Shown here in pieces: positions 37,556-45,875 of a stretch of 64,000 nucleotides of DNA. The stretch is from contig JALHJW010000001.1 of assembly GCA_022839785.1 (NCBI GenBank), forward strand, positions 496,001 through 560,000. The letters are read 5' to 3'. Numbering within the stretch: the first letter of the stretch is position 1; the number at the start of each line of letters is the position of its first letter. Source of the DNA: Desulfovibrio sp. (lineage in GTDB: Bacteria; Desulfobacterota; Desulfovibrionia; Desulfovibrionales; Desulfovibrionaceae). The notes beneath the pieces were generated by a model, which was not told the origin of the DNA, ran no database searches, and saw nothing but the letters and a program-made list of their open reading frames with translations. The position numbers and the translations under genes were made by a program.

Positions 37556-38530
37556 TCAATCCATGAGCACGAAGCGCACCAGGGCGCGCGCCAGGAGGCG
37601 GTCGTAGCGGGCCTGGTCGCGGGCCAGCATGTGCACGGCCTCGCCCGTGGGCACGGCCGCGGCGTAGGGCCGCTCCGTGGTCATGGCGGCGAAGGAGTCG
37701 GCCAGTCCGGCGAGGCGGCCGGCCCTGGTCAGCCGCTCCCCGGAGACCCCGCGCGGGTAGCCCGAACCGTCCACGCGCTCGTGGTGGTCGATGACGCACT
37801 GGAAAACCACCGGGTCCTCGACGCCCAGGCCGCGCAGGATCTTCGCGCCGGTCAGGGGATGCTGGCGCACGCTCTCCATCTCGGCCATCCTGAGCGGCCC
37901 CTGCTTGCCCAGAATGAACCCCGGCACCTTGGTCAGCCCGAGGTCGTGCAACACCAGGCCGAGGGCCAGCCGCTCCAACTCCTCGCGGTGCGGGACCTGG
38001 CTGCGGTCGGCCAGGGACAGCCCCAGTCCCGCGGCCATGGCCGCGATGCAGTGCGGCACGAGGCTGGCGTCGCGCCCCAGCCATCCCTTGAGAAAGCGGG
38101 CGTGGTCCGTGTCCTGGATCAGCCACTCGACCACGGTCTTCACGTCGCGCTCCACCGTGGCGAGGTTCTCGGCCAACGGCTGGCTGAAGAGGTCGGAGAG
38201 GGCCGTGGAGAGTCCCTGGTGCAGGATCAGGACCACCTCCTCAGGCAGGAGGTGGGGGTCGGCCAGGACCATTTCCGGCCGCTTGCTGAAAATCTCGACA
38301 TAGACGTCGCGGTCGTCGCGCGAGACGAGCAGCCTGCTCGCGGCGCAGGCCGCGGAAATCTCCAGGTAGAGGTCGCGGGGCAGAAAGTCGCCCTTGTCGG
38401 CCAGCTTGACCACCCGCCTGCCCTGCTCGTCCAGCAGGTAATAGGCCAGCGGCGCGCGCACCTTCTGCAGGCGCTCGAAAACCGGCTTGCCGAGCTGATA
38501 GAACTCAAAACGAAGCGGCGTGTCGGACAT
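37556..38530 (-). CDS. HD-GYP domain c-di-GMP phosphodiesterase
   Basis: Encodes 324 residues. The N-terminal 150 residues form a domain I do not recognise. The C-terminal HD-GYP domain has the expected order: HDLGLTK near 214, HHERVDGSGYP near 266-276, and LADSFAAMTTERPY near 293-306. These ligands and the GYP motif predict hydrolysis of c-di-GMP to pGpG or GMP. There is no receiver or membrane segment, so it is cytosolic; the N-terminal domain may sense a ligand. It is divergent from the universal stress gene. Confidence 0.87.
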   Translation of the reverse strand: MSDTPLRFEFYQLGKPVFERLQKVRAPLAYYLLDEQGRRVVKLADKGDFLPRDLYLEISAACAASRLLVSRDDRDVYVEIFSKRPEMVLADPHLLPEEVVLILHQGLSTALSDLFSQPLAENLATVERDVKTVVEWLIQDTDHARFLKGWLGRDASLVPHCIAAMAAGLGLSLADRSQVPHREELERLALGLVLHDLGLTKVPGFILGKQGPLRMAEMESVRQHPLTGAKILRGLGVEDPVVFQCVIDHHERVDGSGYPRGVSGERLTRAGRLAGLADSFAAMTTERPYAAAVPTGEAVHMLARDQARYDRLLARALVRFVLMD

Positions 38531-38794
38531 CGGTCTCCGGCCGCACCTGACGCTCCCCGGAAGCCTCATGCCCCCGTCAGGCTACCCCCCTGCGGCCTTT
38601 CCCTATTGATCCGGATAGTTAGGATGGGGCGAAATGTCAACTCCCTTACAGCTCCCCGCACCCCCGCCAGGAAGCGGCGCGGCTCCCGCCCCGGCCCGGG
38701 TTGCCAGGCGGCCCGCGGGCGTATACTGCCAGGAGTGCGGAGGCATGGCCGTTCTGCCCGAGCGCCCTCCCCTGGATAACGAAAAGGAGCGTCC

Positions 38795-39229
38795 ATGAGG
38801 TCCCAAACCGTGTTCAAACGCATCCTCCTGCCCGTGGACGGCTCGTCCTTCTCCATGAACGCCGCGGTGCAGGCCGTGGAGTTGGCCCGCCTCTCAGGCG
38901 GCTCGATCGTGCTCCTGCACTGCCACCGCCCTGTGCCCACGGCGCTGGGCGAACCCAATTTCCAGGAACTCACTGAACGCTACGCGCGCGAGGCCGCCGA
39001 GCTGCTCGCGCCCTTCCGGGAACTGCTCACCCGCCTGGGCGTGCCCTATGACGACAAGATAGTGGGAGGCCCCACGGCCGACGTGATCTGCGAAGTGGCC
39101 GAGCTCGACAAATGCGACTGCATCGTCATGGGCACGCGCGGCAAGTCGGGCCTGGAAAGCCTAGTCCTAGGCAGCGTGACGCACAAGGTCCTGCACCTCG
39201 CGCCCTGCCCGGTGCTCGTGGTCCGCTGA
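38795..39229 (+). CDS. universal stress protein (UspA family)
   Basis: Encodes 144 residues, a single USP domain. The start has ILLPVDGS near 10-17, and the ATP-binding motif G-2x-G-9x-G(S/T) is complete in GTRGKSGLESLVLGSVT near 112-128. It should bind ATP and dimerise. A good AAAAGGAG site precedes the ATG. It is monocistronic, with a 264-base divergent region upstream. The specific stress is unknown. Confidence 0.88.
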   Translation: MRSQTVFKRILLPVDGSSFSMNAAVQAVELARLSGGSIVLLHCHRPVPTALGEPNFQELTERYAREAAELLAPFRELLTRLGVPYDDKIVGGPTADVICEVAELDKCDCIVMGTRGKSGLESLVLGSVTHKVLHLAPCPVLVVR

Positions 39230-39272
39230 GCGCACCGCGCCGCGCCGCCCCGGACGCGTCGCGGCCTTTGGA

Positions 39273-40556
39273 CTAGCGCACCTTGGGCCTGACCATGTCC
39301 GCCGTGGCCAGCACGGTGTTCACGTAGATGTCGCTGTGATTGTAATGCCAGACGGCCTTGCGCCGGGCCGCGGCGTATTTGTTGCCGTTCCGCCAGCCGT
39401 TGGCCTTGAGGTAGCGCGCGATGCTGTGCACCGCGTCGTCCAGGGAGAAGAGGTCCACCTTGCCGTCGCCGTCGCCGTCCGCCCCGAGCTTCAGGGCCGA
39501 GGAGGGCATGAACTGGCACAGCCCGATGGCCCCGTACACGGAGCAGGGCATGGTCGCGGGATCGCGGCCGCAGGCCCTGGCGTAGGCCAGGAGGGCGGAG
39601 AGCTCGTCAAAGGCCCAGTCCGCCTTCTGCCCCATGCGCATGACCACCCATTCCCGCTCCTCGCCGGAGACGGCGCGCCCCCCGAATCCCGGGGCCACGG
39701 CCTCCCAGGTGGTAGTGGCGGCCATGCTGGAGAGGGCGGCGAAGGCGTTGTGGTTGCCGAGCGTCTTGCCGTAGCGCGTCTCCACGTTGAGGATGCCGAG
39801 CACCACCTCGGGCGGCACGTCGTATTTCTCCTGGACCTTCCTGAAGAGCAGCCTGCGCCGGTTGTAGAGCGCCACGGCCTCGGCGATGCGATCCGGGGTC
39901 AGGGCCTTGGAGTAGACGGGCCGCTTGTCCACCGGCTCCTCGCGCGGCGGGGGCGGCACGAAGAAGCCCGGAGGCGCGAGCTCCGTCGTGGCGTCCAGGA
40001 CCTCTAGCAGCTTCCAGGAGGGCCAGCCGGAGACGCGCAGCCCCCGGTGGTGCTGAAAAGCGCGGATGGCGGCCATGGTCTGGTCGCCCGTGCGGGCGTC
40101 CAGCGGTCCGGCATACCAGCCCAGGGCCAGGAGCCTGGCCTGCACGCGGGCGTGCAGCAGGTCCTTGTACTTGATCTCGTAGAGCGAGCGCATCTTGTGC
40201 GCCATGACGCCGGGGTCGTAGACCGCCTCGGGCCGGGCGTAGAGGGCGTCCAGGGCGGCCGGGTCGTGGCCCTGCGCGGCCAAGCGGGCGATGAGGGCGG
40301 GCCAGGGAGCCTTTCCGGGCGGGAGCGGCTGGCCAGGGGCAAGCGCCCCCTCCTCGGCCGGAGGCGGCGCGGCGTCCTCCTCCGTGGCGGCCGTGGACTC
40401 GTCGGCCTGCTCCGGGGAGGGAAGGGGCGCTGTGCCCGCCGCGGCCTCGGTCTGTTCGGGCCGGGCGCACCCCGCGGCGATGCCCCAGAGCAGCAGGAAG
40501 ATGCACGCCCAGGCGGCGGGACTGCGGCGCGAACGGCGAACGGCGGACAGAAGCAA
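39273..40556 (-). CDS. MltB-family lytic murein transglycosylase, lipoprotein
   Basis: Encodes 427 residues from a TTG at 40556, chosen because AGGAGG lies 5 bases upstream and the frame then opens with a lipoprotein signal ending in GIAAGC. The 40619 ATG would place 21 extra residues before it. An Ala/Pro/Glu-rich linker is followed by a PG_binding_1-like domain (WYAGPLDARTG region, near 150-200) and an SLT_2/MltB domain with catalytic Glu in NVETRYGKTLG and LCQFMPSSA. It cleaves peptidoglycan with formation of anhydro-muramyl ends. It is probably outer-membrane anchored. The domain order (PG-binding first) is a variation on MltB. Confidence 0.84.
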   Translation of the reverse strand: MLLSAVRRSRRSPAAWACIFLLLWGIAAGCARPEQTEAAAGTAPLPSPEQADESTAATEEDAAPPPAEEGALAPGQPLPPGKAPWPALIARLAAQGHDPAALDALYARPEAVYDPGVMAHKMRSLYEIKYKDLLHARVQARLLALGWYAGPLDARTGDQTMAAIRAFQHHRGLRVSGWPSWKLLEVLDATTELAPPGFFVPPPPREEPVDKRPVYSKALTPDRIAEAVALYNRRRLLFRKVQEKYDVPPEVVLGILNVETRYGKTLGNHNAFAALSSMAATTTWEAVAPGFGGRAVSGEEREWVVMRMGQKADWAFDELSALLAYARACGRDPATMPCSVYGAIGLCQFMPSSALKLGADGDGDGKVDLFSLDDAVHSIARYLKANGWRNGNKYAAARRKAVWHYNHSDIYVNTVLATADMVRPKVR

Positions 40557-41049
40557 CAGGACCTCCTGGTTGCGGCGGGAACGTTTGCCGCACTCTAAGA
40601 AAGCCCGGACAAAAAGCAATACCGGGCGCGCACGAAAACGCCGCCTGCCGCTGCCTTACGCGGAACTCTCCAGCGCCCGGGCGACCATCCGCGTGGACCG
40701 GCCATTTCCCGAGCTCCGGCAGGCGCTCCTGGAGCGGCGGATGCGCCCGCGTCCCCGCGCGGCCCCCCCCTCGACAGCACGAGGACGCTCCACGCCGGGA
40801 CGCGAAGAACTCCAGAAAATAGACGTTCCGCTGAGCGTAACATACTAATATTGTCTGATATTGAAGTATATTCTACTTTTTGGCAAAATTACAGAATTAT
40901 AATCTAAAAAATAGCACAATACAGCATAATCGACGAATCCGCCCATGACGTTTCCTTTTTCTTCCGCGCCCCTTTGACGCCACGCCGCCTTCCGGCTAGA
41001 GTTCGCCATTCGCGGAACGTCGCAACGTCCCTTTGAAGGAGCCGGTACA
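40557..41049. other. intergenic region with an AT-rich promoter island
   Basis: This 493-base gap lies between the divergent transglycosylase and aminotransferase genes. Its left half is ordinary high-GC DNA; a minus-strand frame there (40595-40843) lacks support. From about 40838 to 40935 the DNA becomes strikingly AT-rich, with a perfect TATAAT at 40898-40903 but no good -35 at standard spacing. A TTGGCA at 40880-40885 is too close. Short direct repeats (ATATTG twice near 40851-40863) occur. It most likely holds the promoter and control sites of alaC-hom. Confidence 0.6.
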
Positions 41050-42222
41050 ATGGAAAAGTTCGCGCGGCTGGAGCGCCTCCCCCCCTACGTCTTTGCCACG
41101 GTCAACGAACTCAAGATGCAGATGCGCCGCCAGGGCGAGGACATCGTGGACCTCGGCATGGGCAACCCCGACGTGCCCACGCCCTCGCACATCGTGGAGA
41201 AGATGTGCGAGGCCGCGCACAAGCCGAACAACCACCGCTACTCCGCCTCCAAGGGCATCAAGGGCCTGCGGCTCGCCATCGCCAACTGGTACCTGCGCCG
41301 CTACGGCGTGGAGCTGGACCCGGACTGCGAAACCGTGGTCACCATGGGCTCCAAGGAAGGCCTAGCCCACCTCATGCTGGTCATGCTCGCGCCCGGCGAC
41401 GTGGTCTTCGCGCCGGACCCGGCCTACCCCATCCATCCCTACGCAGCCATCATCGCGGGCGCGGACGTGCGCCGCATCCCCATCGGCAAGGACCGCGACT
41501 TCTTCAAGGACCTGGCCGTGGCCACGCAGCAGACCTGGCCCAAGCCCAAGCTGCTGGTCATCAACTACCCGCACAACCCCACCACCGAACTGGCGGACAT
41601 GGACTTCTTCCAGGGCATCGTGGACTACGCCAAGGAAAACAAGCTCTGGGTCATCCACGATCTGGCCTACGCCGACTTCGGCTTCGACGGCTACACTCCG
41701 CCCTCCTTCCTCCAGGCCAAGGGAGCCAAGGACGTGGGCGTGGAGTTCTACTCCCTGACCAAGGGCTACTCCATGGCGGGCTGGCGCGTGGGCTTCTGCT
41801 GCGGCAACCGTGAGATGGTCGGCGCGCTCACGCGCATCAAGTCCTACCTCGACTACGGGCTCTTCCAGCCGCTGCAGATCGCGGCCGTGGCCGCGCTCAA
41901 CTCGCCGCCCGAGGTCCCCCGCCAGATCGTGGACATCTACCAGGACCGCCGCGACGCCCTGTGCGAGGGACTCTCCCGCGTCGGCTGGGAGATCGAGAAG
42001 CCGAAAGCCACCATGTTCGTCTGGGGCCGCATCCCCGAGCAGTTCCGCCACCTCGGCTCCGTGGAGTTCTCCAAGCTGCTGCTCAAGCAGGGCCACGTGG
42101 CCGTCGCCCCGGGCCTGGGCTTCGGCCACTACGGCGACGACCACGTCCGCTTCGCCCTGGTGGAGAACAGGCAGCGCATCAACCAGGCCGTGCGCGGCGT
42201 CAAGAAGGCCCTGGAGGGATAG
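41050..42222 (+). CDS. alaC: AlaC-like alanine/glutamate-pyruvate aminotransferase
   Basis: Encodes 390 residues, a fold-type I (class I/II) aminotransferase. Lys238 in SLTKGYSMAGWRVGF is the PLP lysine, and NYPHNPT near residue 175 is the N-P-x-x motif. The N-terminus (RLPPYVFATVNELK) closely resembles AlaC/YfdZ-type transaminases, which convert pyruvate and glutamate to alanine. Related enzymes in this subgroup use other 2-oxo acids, so the substrate is not certain. It is one base ahead of hom, so the two are cotranscribed. In that context an aspartate- or methionine-family role is also possible. Confidence 0.82.
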   Translation: MEKFARLERLPPYVFATVNELKMQMRRQGEDIVDLGMGNPDVPTPSHIVEKMCEAAHKPNNHRYSASKGIKGLRLAIANWYLRRYGVELDPDCETVVTMGSKEGLAHLMLVMLAPGDVVFAPDPAYPIHPYAAIIAGADVRRIPIGKDRDFFKDLAVATQQTWPKPKLLVINYPHNPTTELADMDFFQGIVDYAKENKLWVIHDLAYADFGFDGYTPPSFLQAKGAKDVGVEFYSLTKGYSMAGWRVGFCCGNREMVGALTRIKSYLDYGLFQPLQIAAVAALNSPPEVPRQIVDIYQDRRDALCEGLSRVGWEIEKPKATMFVWGRIPEQFRHLGSVEFSKLLLKQGHVAVAPGLGFGHYGDDHVRFALVENRQRINQAVRGVKKALEG

Positions 42223-42223
42223 C

Positions 42224-43513
42224 GTGGAGAAGCCCATCGTCATCGGACTCGCGGGGCTGGGCACGGTCGGCCGGGGCTTGGTGCGCATCCTGGCCGAGAA
42301 CGCCGACGTCATCCGGCGGCGCATCGGCCGCGACGTCGTGCTCAAGACCGTGGCCGTGCGCGATCTCGCCAAGCAACGCGGCGTGGAGCTGCCCGCCGGG
42401 ACGTCCCTCACGGCGGACCTCGGCGAGCTGGTGCGCGATCCCGGCATCGACATCGTCTGCGAACTCATGGGCGGGCTTTCCGCCGCCGACACGCTGATCC
42501 GCGAGGCCCTGGCCGCGGGCAAGCACGTGGTCACGGCCAACAAGCACCTCCTGGCCGAGCGCGGGCAGGAGCTGTTCTCCCTGGCCCACGCCGCGGGCCG
42601 CTGCCTCTACTACGAAGCCTCCAGCGTGGGCGGCGTGCCCGTGGTCCAGGCGCTCAAGGAGTCCCTGGCCGGGAACCGCATCGTCAAGCTCACCGGCATC
42701 ATGAACGGCACGGCCAACTTCATCCTCTCGGAGATGACCTCGGGCGGTCTGGACTTCGAGGACGCCCTGGCCCAGGCCCAGGCCCTGGGATACGCCGAGG
42801 CCGACCCGTCCTTCGACATCGACGGCGTGGACACGGCCCACAAGCTCGTCCTGCTCACCCGTCTGGCCTACGGCCAGCACTACTCCCTCGCCCAACTGCC
42901 CGTGCGCGGCATCCGCGAGGTCACGCGCACGGACATCGAATTCGCCCGCGAGTTCGGCTACCGCATCAAGCTCATCGGTCAGGTGCGGCAGGTGGACGGC
43001 ATGCTGGAGGCCGGGGTCTTCCCGGCCCTGGTCAAGTACACCTACCTGCTGGCGCGCGTGGGCGGCAACTACAACGCCGTGCGCATCGAGGGCAACGCCG
43101 TGGGGCCTATCATGCTGCACGGCCAGGGGGCCGGGGAGCTGCCCACGGCCTCGGCCGTGCTCGCGGACATCATGGCCATCGCCCGCGACGCCTGCGCGCC
43201 CAACAACACGGGCTTCCCCGAAAATCCCCTGCCCGAGGCCGCCATCCAGGACCCCGAGGACGCGGAGAGCCAGTACTATTTCCGCTTCCAGGTGGCCGAC
43301 CGGCCCGGCGTCATGGCCGCCATCACGCGGGTCATGGCCGACAAGCGCATCTCCATCGCCCAGGCCATCCAGAAGGGCAAGGAAGGGGCGGCCGACGTGC
43401 CCCTGGTGATCATCACCCACGAGGCCCGCACGCGCATGGTCCACGAGGCCCTGGCCGAAATCGACGCCATGGACTTCGTGGTCGCGCCCACGGTCCACTA
43501 CCGCATCCTCTAA
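42224..43513 (+). CDS. hom: homoserine dehydrogenase
   Basis: Encodes 429 residues from a GTG at 42224 with GGAGGG just upstream, one base after the previous stop. The NAD(P) loop GLAGLGTVGRG is near the N-terminus. The catalytic region EADPSFDIDGVDTAHK (near 188-203) contains the conserved Asp and Lys. A C-terminal ACT domain (about 350-429) suggests feedback inhibition, usually by threonine. It reduces aspartate semialdehyde to homoserine for threonine and methionine synthesis. A strong hairpin follows. Confidence 0.95.
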   Translation: MEKPIVIGLAGLGTVGRGLVRILAENADVIRRRIGRDVVLKTVAVRDLAKQRGVELPAGTSLTADLGELVRDPGIDIVCELMGGLSAADTLIREALAAGKHVVTANKHLLAERGQELFSLAHAAGRCLYYEASSVGGVPVVQALKESLAGNRIVKLTGIMNGTANFILSEMTSGGLDFEDALAQAQALGYAEADPSFDIDGVDTAHKLVLLTRLAYGQHYSLAQLPVRGIREVTRTDIEFAREFGYRIKLIGQVRQVDGMLEAGVFPALVKYTYLLARVGGNYNAVRIEGNAVGPIMLHGQGAGELPTASAVLADIMAIARDACAPNNTGFPENPLPEAAIQDPEDAESQYYFRFQVADRPGVMAAITRVMADKRISIAQAIQKGKEGAADVPLVIITHEARTRMVHEALAEIDAMDFVVAPTVHYRIL

Positions 43514-43536
43514 CCCCCGCGCAAAAAAACGTCCTG

Positions 43537-43586
43537 CCCGGCAGGCGGCGGCATGCGCCGCCTGCCGGGTCCCCCTCCCCTTTTTT
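43537..43586 (+). terminator. terminator after hom
   Basis: A perfect 14-bp GC stem (43537-43550 with 43556-43569, 5-base loop) is followed by a pyrimidine stretch and six T at 43581-43586. A run of seven A before the stem would serve the opposite strand. Confidence 0.7.
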
Positions 43587-43689
43587 CCGGCGCGTGCGCC
43601 GCGCGCCGCGTCACGGAGTTCTTGCATCGCGCCGCGCGTCGCGGCATATATGCGATTGACCGGCATGATTCACCGGATGACGCGAGACA

Positions 43690-44154
43690 ATGGGGGGAGA
43701 CATGGTCCGCGAACGCAGGCGCACAGAGCGCCACTCCGAGGAAAGCCTGCTCCTGGCGCTGTTGCGCCTCGACGGGGGGCAGGAGGTCGATGCCTTCGTG
43801 CGCAACCTCAGCCTGTCGGGCATGATGATCGAGCCGCTGTTCGGCGAGGGCATGCTGCACCTCGCCCCCGGGGTTCGATTGCGGTGCGCCCGGCCGCCGC
43901 TGCACCTGGACGTCCTGCGCGACGTGACGGGCGCGGTCTGCTGGTCAGGGGAAGGGACCGCGGGGCTGTCCTTCGACGCCCCCCTGCCCCTGGACGACGA
44001 GGGGCTGCAGGTCTGCCTGGCGGCCAGCGGCGTCGCCTCCTGGGCGGATCTGCTGGCCGACGACGGCCCGCCCTGGGCGGAGCGGACGCCCCCGGCGCGC
44101 GCGGCCCCCAAGCGCCGCAGGCAGGGAGCGCGCAGGCGCGCGCCGCGTTCGTGA
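43690..44154 (+). CDS. PilZ domain protein
   Basis: Encodes 154 residues from the ATG at 43690; the ATG at 43702 is an alternative with a GGGGGAG stretch close upstream. The N-terminal Arg cluster (RERRRTER) provides RxxxR, and NLSLSGMMIE near residue 40 provides the D/NxSxxG motif, so c-di-GMP binding is likely. After about residue 110 the chain becomes acidic and then ends in a strongly basic Arg/Lys/Pro tail, which could bind nucleic acid or acidic protein surfaces. It is followed 182 bases later by a single receiver protein on the same strand. Confidence 0.78.
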   Translation: MGGDMVRERRRTERHSEESLLLALLRLDGGQEVDAFVRNLSLSGMMIEPLFGEGMLHLAPGVRLRCARPPLHLDVLRDVTGAVCWSGEGTAGLSFDAPLPLDDEGLQVCLAASGVASWADLLADDGPPWAERTPPARAAPKRRRQGARRRAPRS

Positions 44155-44336
44155 ATCGGCGCTCCTCGCCGGGCGCTCGGCCACGGCGCACCGTCGCAGC
44201 CGACAGACGTCGGGCCGCGCCCGGCGATGCTTGCGCTTGCCTTCCCCGGCCACAGGCCCTATGGTTTGACCGCTCTCCCGGATATCACCCGCACGACTGC
44301 CGTGGGGGCTCGTACGACCTGCAACCGCGCAGAGCC

Positions 44337-44768
44337 ATGAACGACGACCAGGCATCTCCCGCAGGACGATCCCGCATCCTCATCGTGGACGACGATCCGG
44401 ACATCCGGTTCCTGCTGCGCAGCCTGCTCGCGCCCTATGCCGTCTGCGACGAGGCCGGGGACGGCATCGAGGCGGTCGAGCGCGTGCGCGCGGCCATGGA
44501 CGCGGGAGAAAACTACGCGCTCGTGCTCCTCGACCTGATGCTGCCGGGCCGCGACGGCCTGGCCGCCCTGCAGGACATCCGCAGGCTGGAGAACGAACGC
44601 CGGGTGCCCCCGGACGAAAGCCTCGCGGCGCTGATGATCACCGCCGTGTCCGACCCGGACATGATCTGGGGGGCGCATTTCGACGGTCTGGCCGCGGGCT
44701 ATCTGGTCAAGCCCGTGAAGCATGACGTGCTGCTGCGCCGCCTGCGCGAGATGGACATCATCCCCTGA
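44337..44768 (+). CDS. single-domain response regulator (CheY-like)
   Basis: Encodes 143 residues, a complete receiver with no output domain. Acidic residues Asp18 and Asp19 (VDDD), phosphoacceptor Asp66 (LLDLMLPG), Thr102 and Lys125 (LVKPVK) are all present, so it should be phosphorylated. An insertion around residues 83-97 (after helix 3) makes it slightly longer than CheY. No kinase is adjacent. It could act in a phosphorelay or by protein contact, perhaps with the PilZ neighbour. It is convergent with the CDF gene 30 bases away. Confidence 0.85.
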   Translation: MNDDQASPAGRSRILIVDDDPDIRFLLRSLLAPYAVCDEAGDGIEAVERVRAAMDAGENYALVLLDLMLPGRDGLAALQDIRRLENERRVPPDESLAALMITAVSDPDMIWGAHFDGLAAGYLVKPVKHDVLLRRLREMDIIP

Positions 44769-44798
44769 GACGCACGGCCCTCGCGTCCTGACCCCTCG

Positions 44799-45749
44799 TC
44801 ATCCCTGGCCCCCGCCAGACGGCGCCCGCCCCTCCTCGGGGCAGTGCCGCTCCGGCTCGGCCGCGCCGTTGCCGGACGCCTGCTCCTCCAACGGCTCCAC
44901 ATGGATGGAGACGCTCACCGGCGGCAAGGACGCGCCGATCTCCTGCTCCACGTCGCAGCAGATGTCGTGCGCCTCCTTGACCGTGGTCATGCCGGGCAGC
45001 AGCAGATGAAAATCCACGAAACGCCGGTTGCCCGACTTGCGCGTGCGCAGGGCGTGGATCTCCGCGCCCGCCGGCGCCCGGCGCGCCACGCTGTGCGCGA
45101 TGAGCGCCAGCTCCTCCGGGGGCAGGGCGTTGTCCATGAGGCCGCCCACGGAGCGGGAGAGCAAATCCCATCCCGTGCGGGCGATGTTCAGGGCCATGAG
45201 CGCGGCCAGGAGCGGATCGACGAAGGCCAGGTCCGGCGCGACGAGCAGCACGGCCAGGGCGGCCACCAGCCCGGCCGAGGTCCAGACGTCGGTCATGAGG
45301 TGCCGGGCGTCGGCCTCCAGGACGATGGAGTCGTATTCCCGCGCGGCGCGCAGCATGACCCGCGCCGTTCCCCAGTTGATGCCGGCCGCAAACAGCGTGG
45401 CCACGAGCCCGAGCCCGAGGTTGTCCAGCTCGGCCGGGTTCAGGAAGCGCTGCAGCGCGGCCACGGCGATGCCCATTGCCGCGCCGAGCACGAGCAGCCC
45501 TTCGATCCCGGACGAGAAGTATTCGGCCTTGCCGTGCCCGTAGCTGTGGCGGCTGTCCGGCGGGGTGTGGGCGATGGTCAGGGCCACGAGGGCGATGATC
45601 CCGGCCGAGAGATTGACCACGGATTCGGCCGCGTCCGCGAACAGACCCACGGACGAGGTGGCGTACCAAGCCCCGAACTTGACGGTCAGCCCGACCACCG
45701 AGGCGGCGATGGAGAGCACGGCGTAGCGCCTGAGCGACATGGACTTCAT
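44799..45749 (-). CDS. cation diffusion facilitator (CDF) metal exporter
   Basis: Encodes 316 residues from the ATG at 45749, with a GGGAG site upstream. Six transmembrane helices are visible. The metal-site patterns are FADAAESVVN in TM2, SYGHGKAEY in the loop, and HLMTDVWTS in TM5 (His and Asp). A C-terminal cytosolic domain (about 215-300) is typical of CDF dimers. It exports divalent cations (zinc, iron, manganese or others) in exchange for protons. The final residues form a hydrophilic tail rich in Gly, Glu and Pro. The metal is not determined. Confidence 0.9.
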   Translation of the reverse strand: MKSMSLRRYAVLSIAASVVGLTVKFGAWYATSSVGLFADAAESVVNLSAGIIALVALTIAHTPPDSRHSYGHGKAEYFSSGIEGLLVLGAAMGIAVAALQRFLNPAELDNLGLGLVATLFAAGINWGTARVMLRAAREYDSIVLEADARHLMTDVWTSAGLVAALAVLLVAPDLAFVDPLLAALMALNIARTGWDLLSRSVGGLMDNALPPEELALIAHSVARRAPAGAEIHALRTRKSGNRRFVDFHLLLPGMTTVKEAHDICCDVEQEIGASLPPVSVSIHVEPLEEQASGNGAAEPERHCPEEGRAPSGGGQG

Positions 45750-45875
45750 GCTGGACTCCCGCGGCCAGGATACCCCAGACGCGGCGGCATGGTCCACCCG
45801 TGAGAACAGGAATCGTTCGCAGCCGCCCCGACCGGACGAATCCTGCGGCATGCCAGGGAAAACGCGCGGGGCGGG

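Noticed and set aside
40595..40843. Minus-strand 82-residue frame upstream of the transglycosylase gene
   Set aside because: It has no ribosome site or recognisable domain, is overlapped in part by the AT-rich island, and its Ala/Gly/Arg-rich product looks like non-coding GC DNA.
40880..40894. Sigma54 promoter in the AT-rich island (TTGGCA start)
   Set aside because: The GG is followed ten bases later by GA, not GC, and the TTGC-like half is missing.
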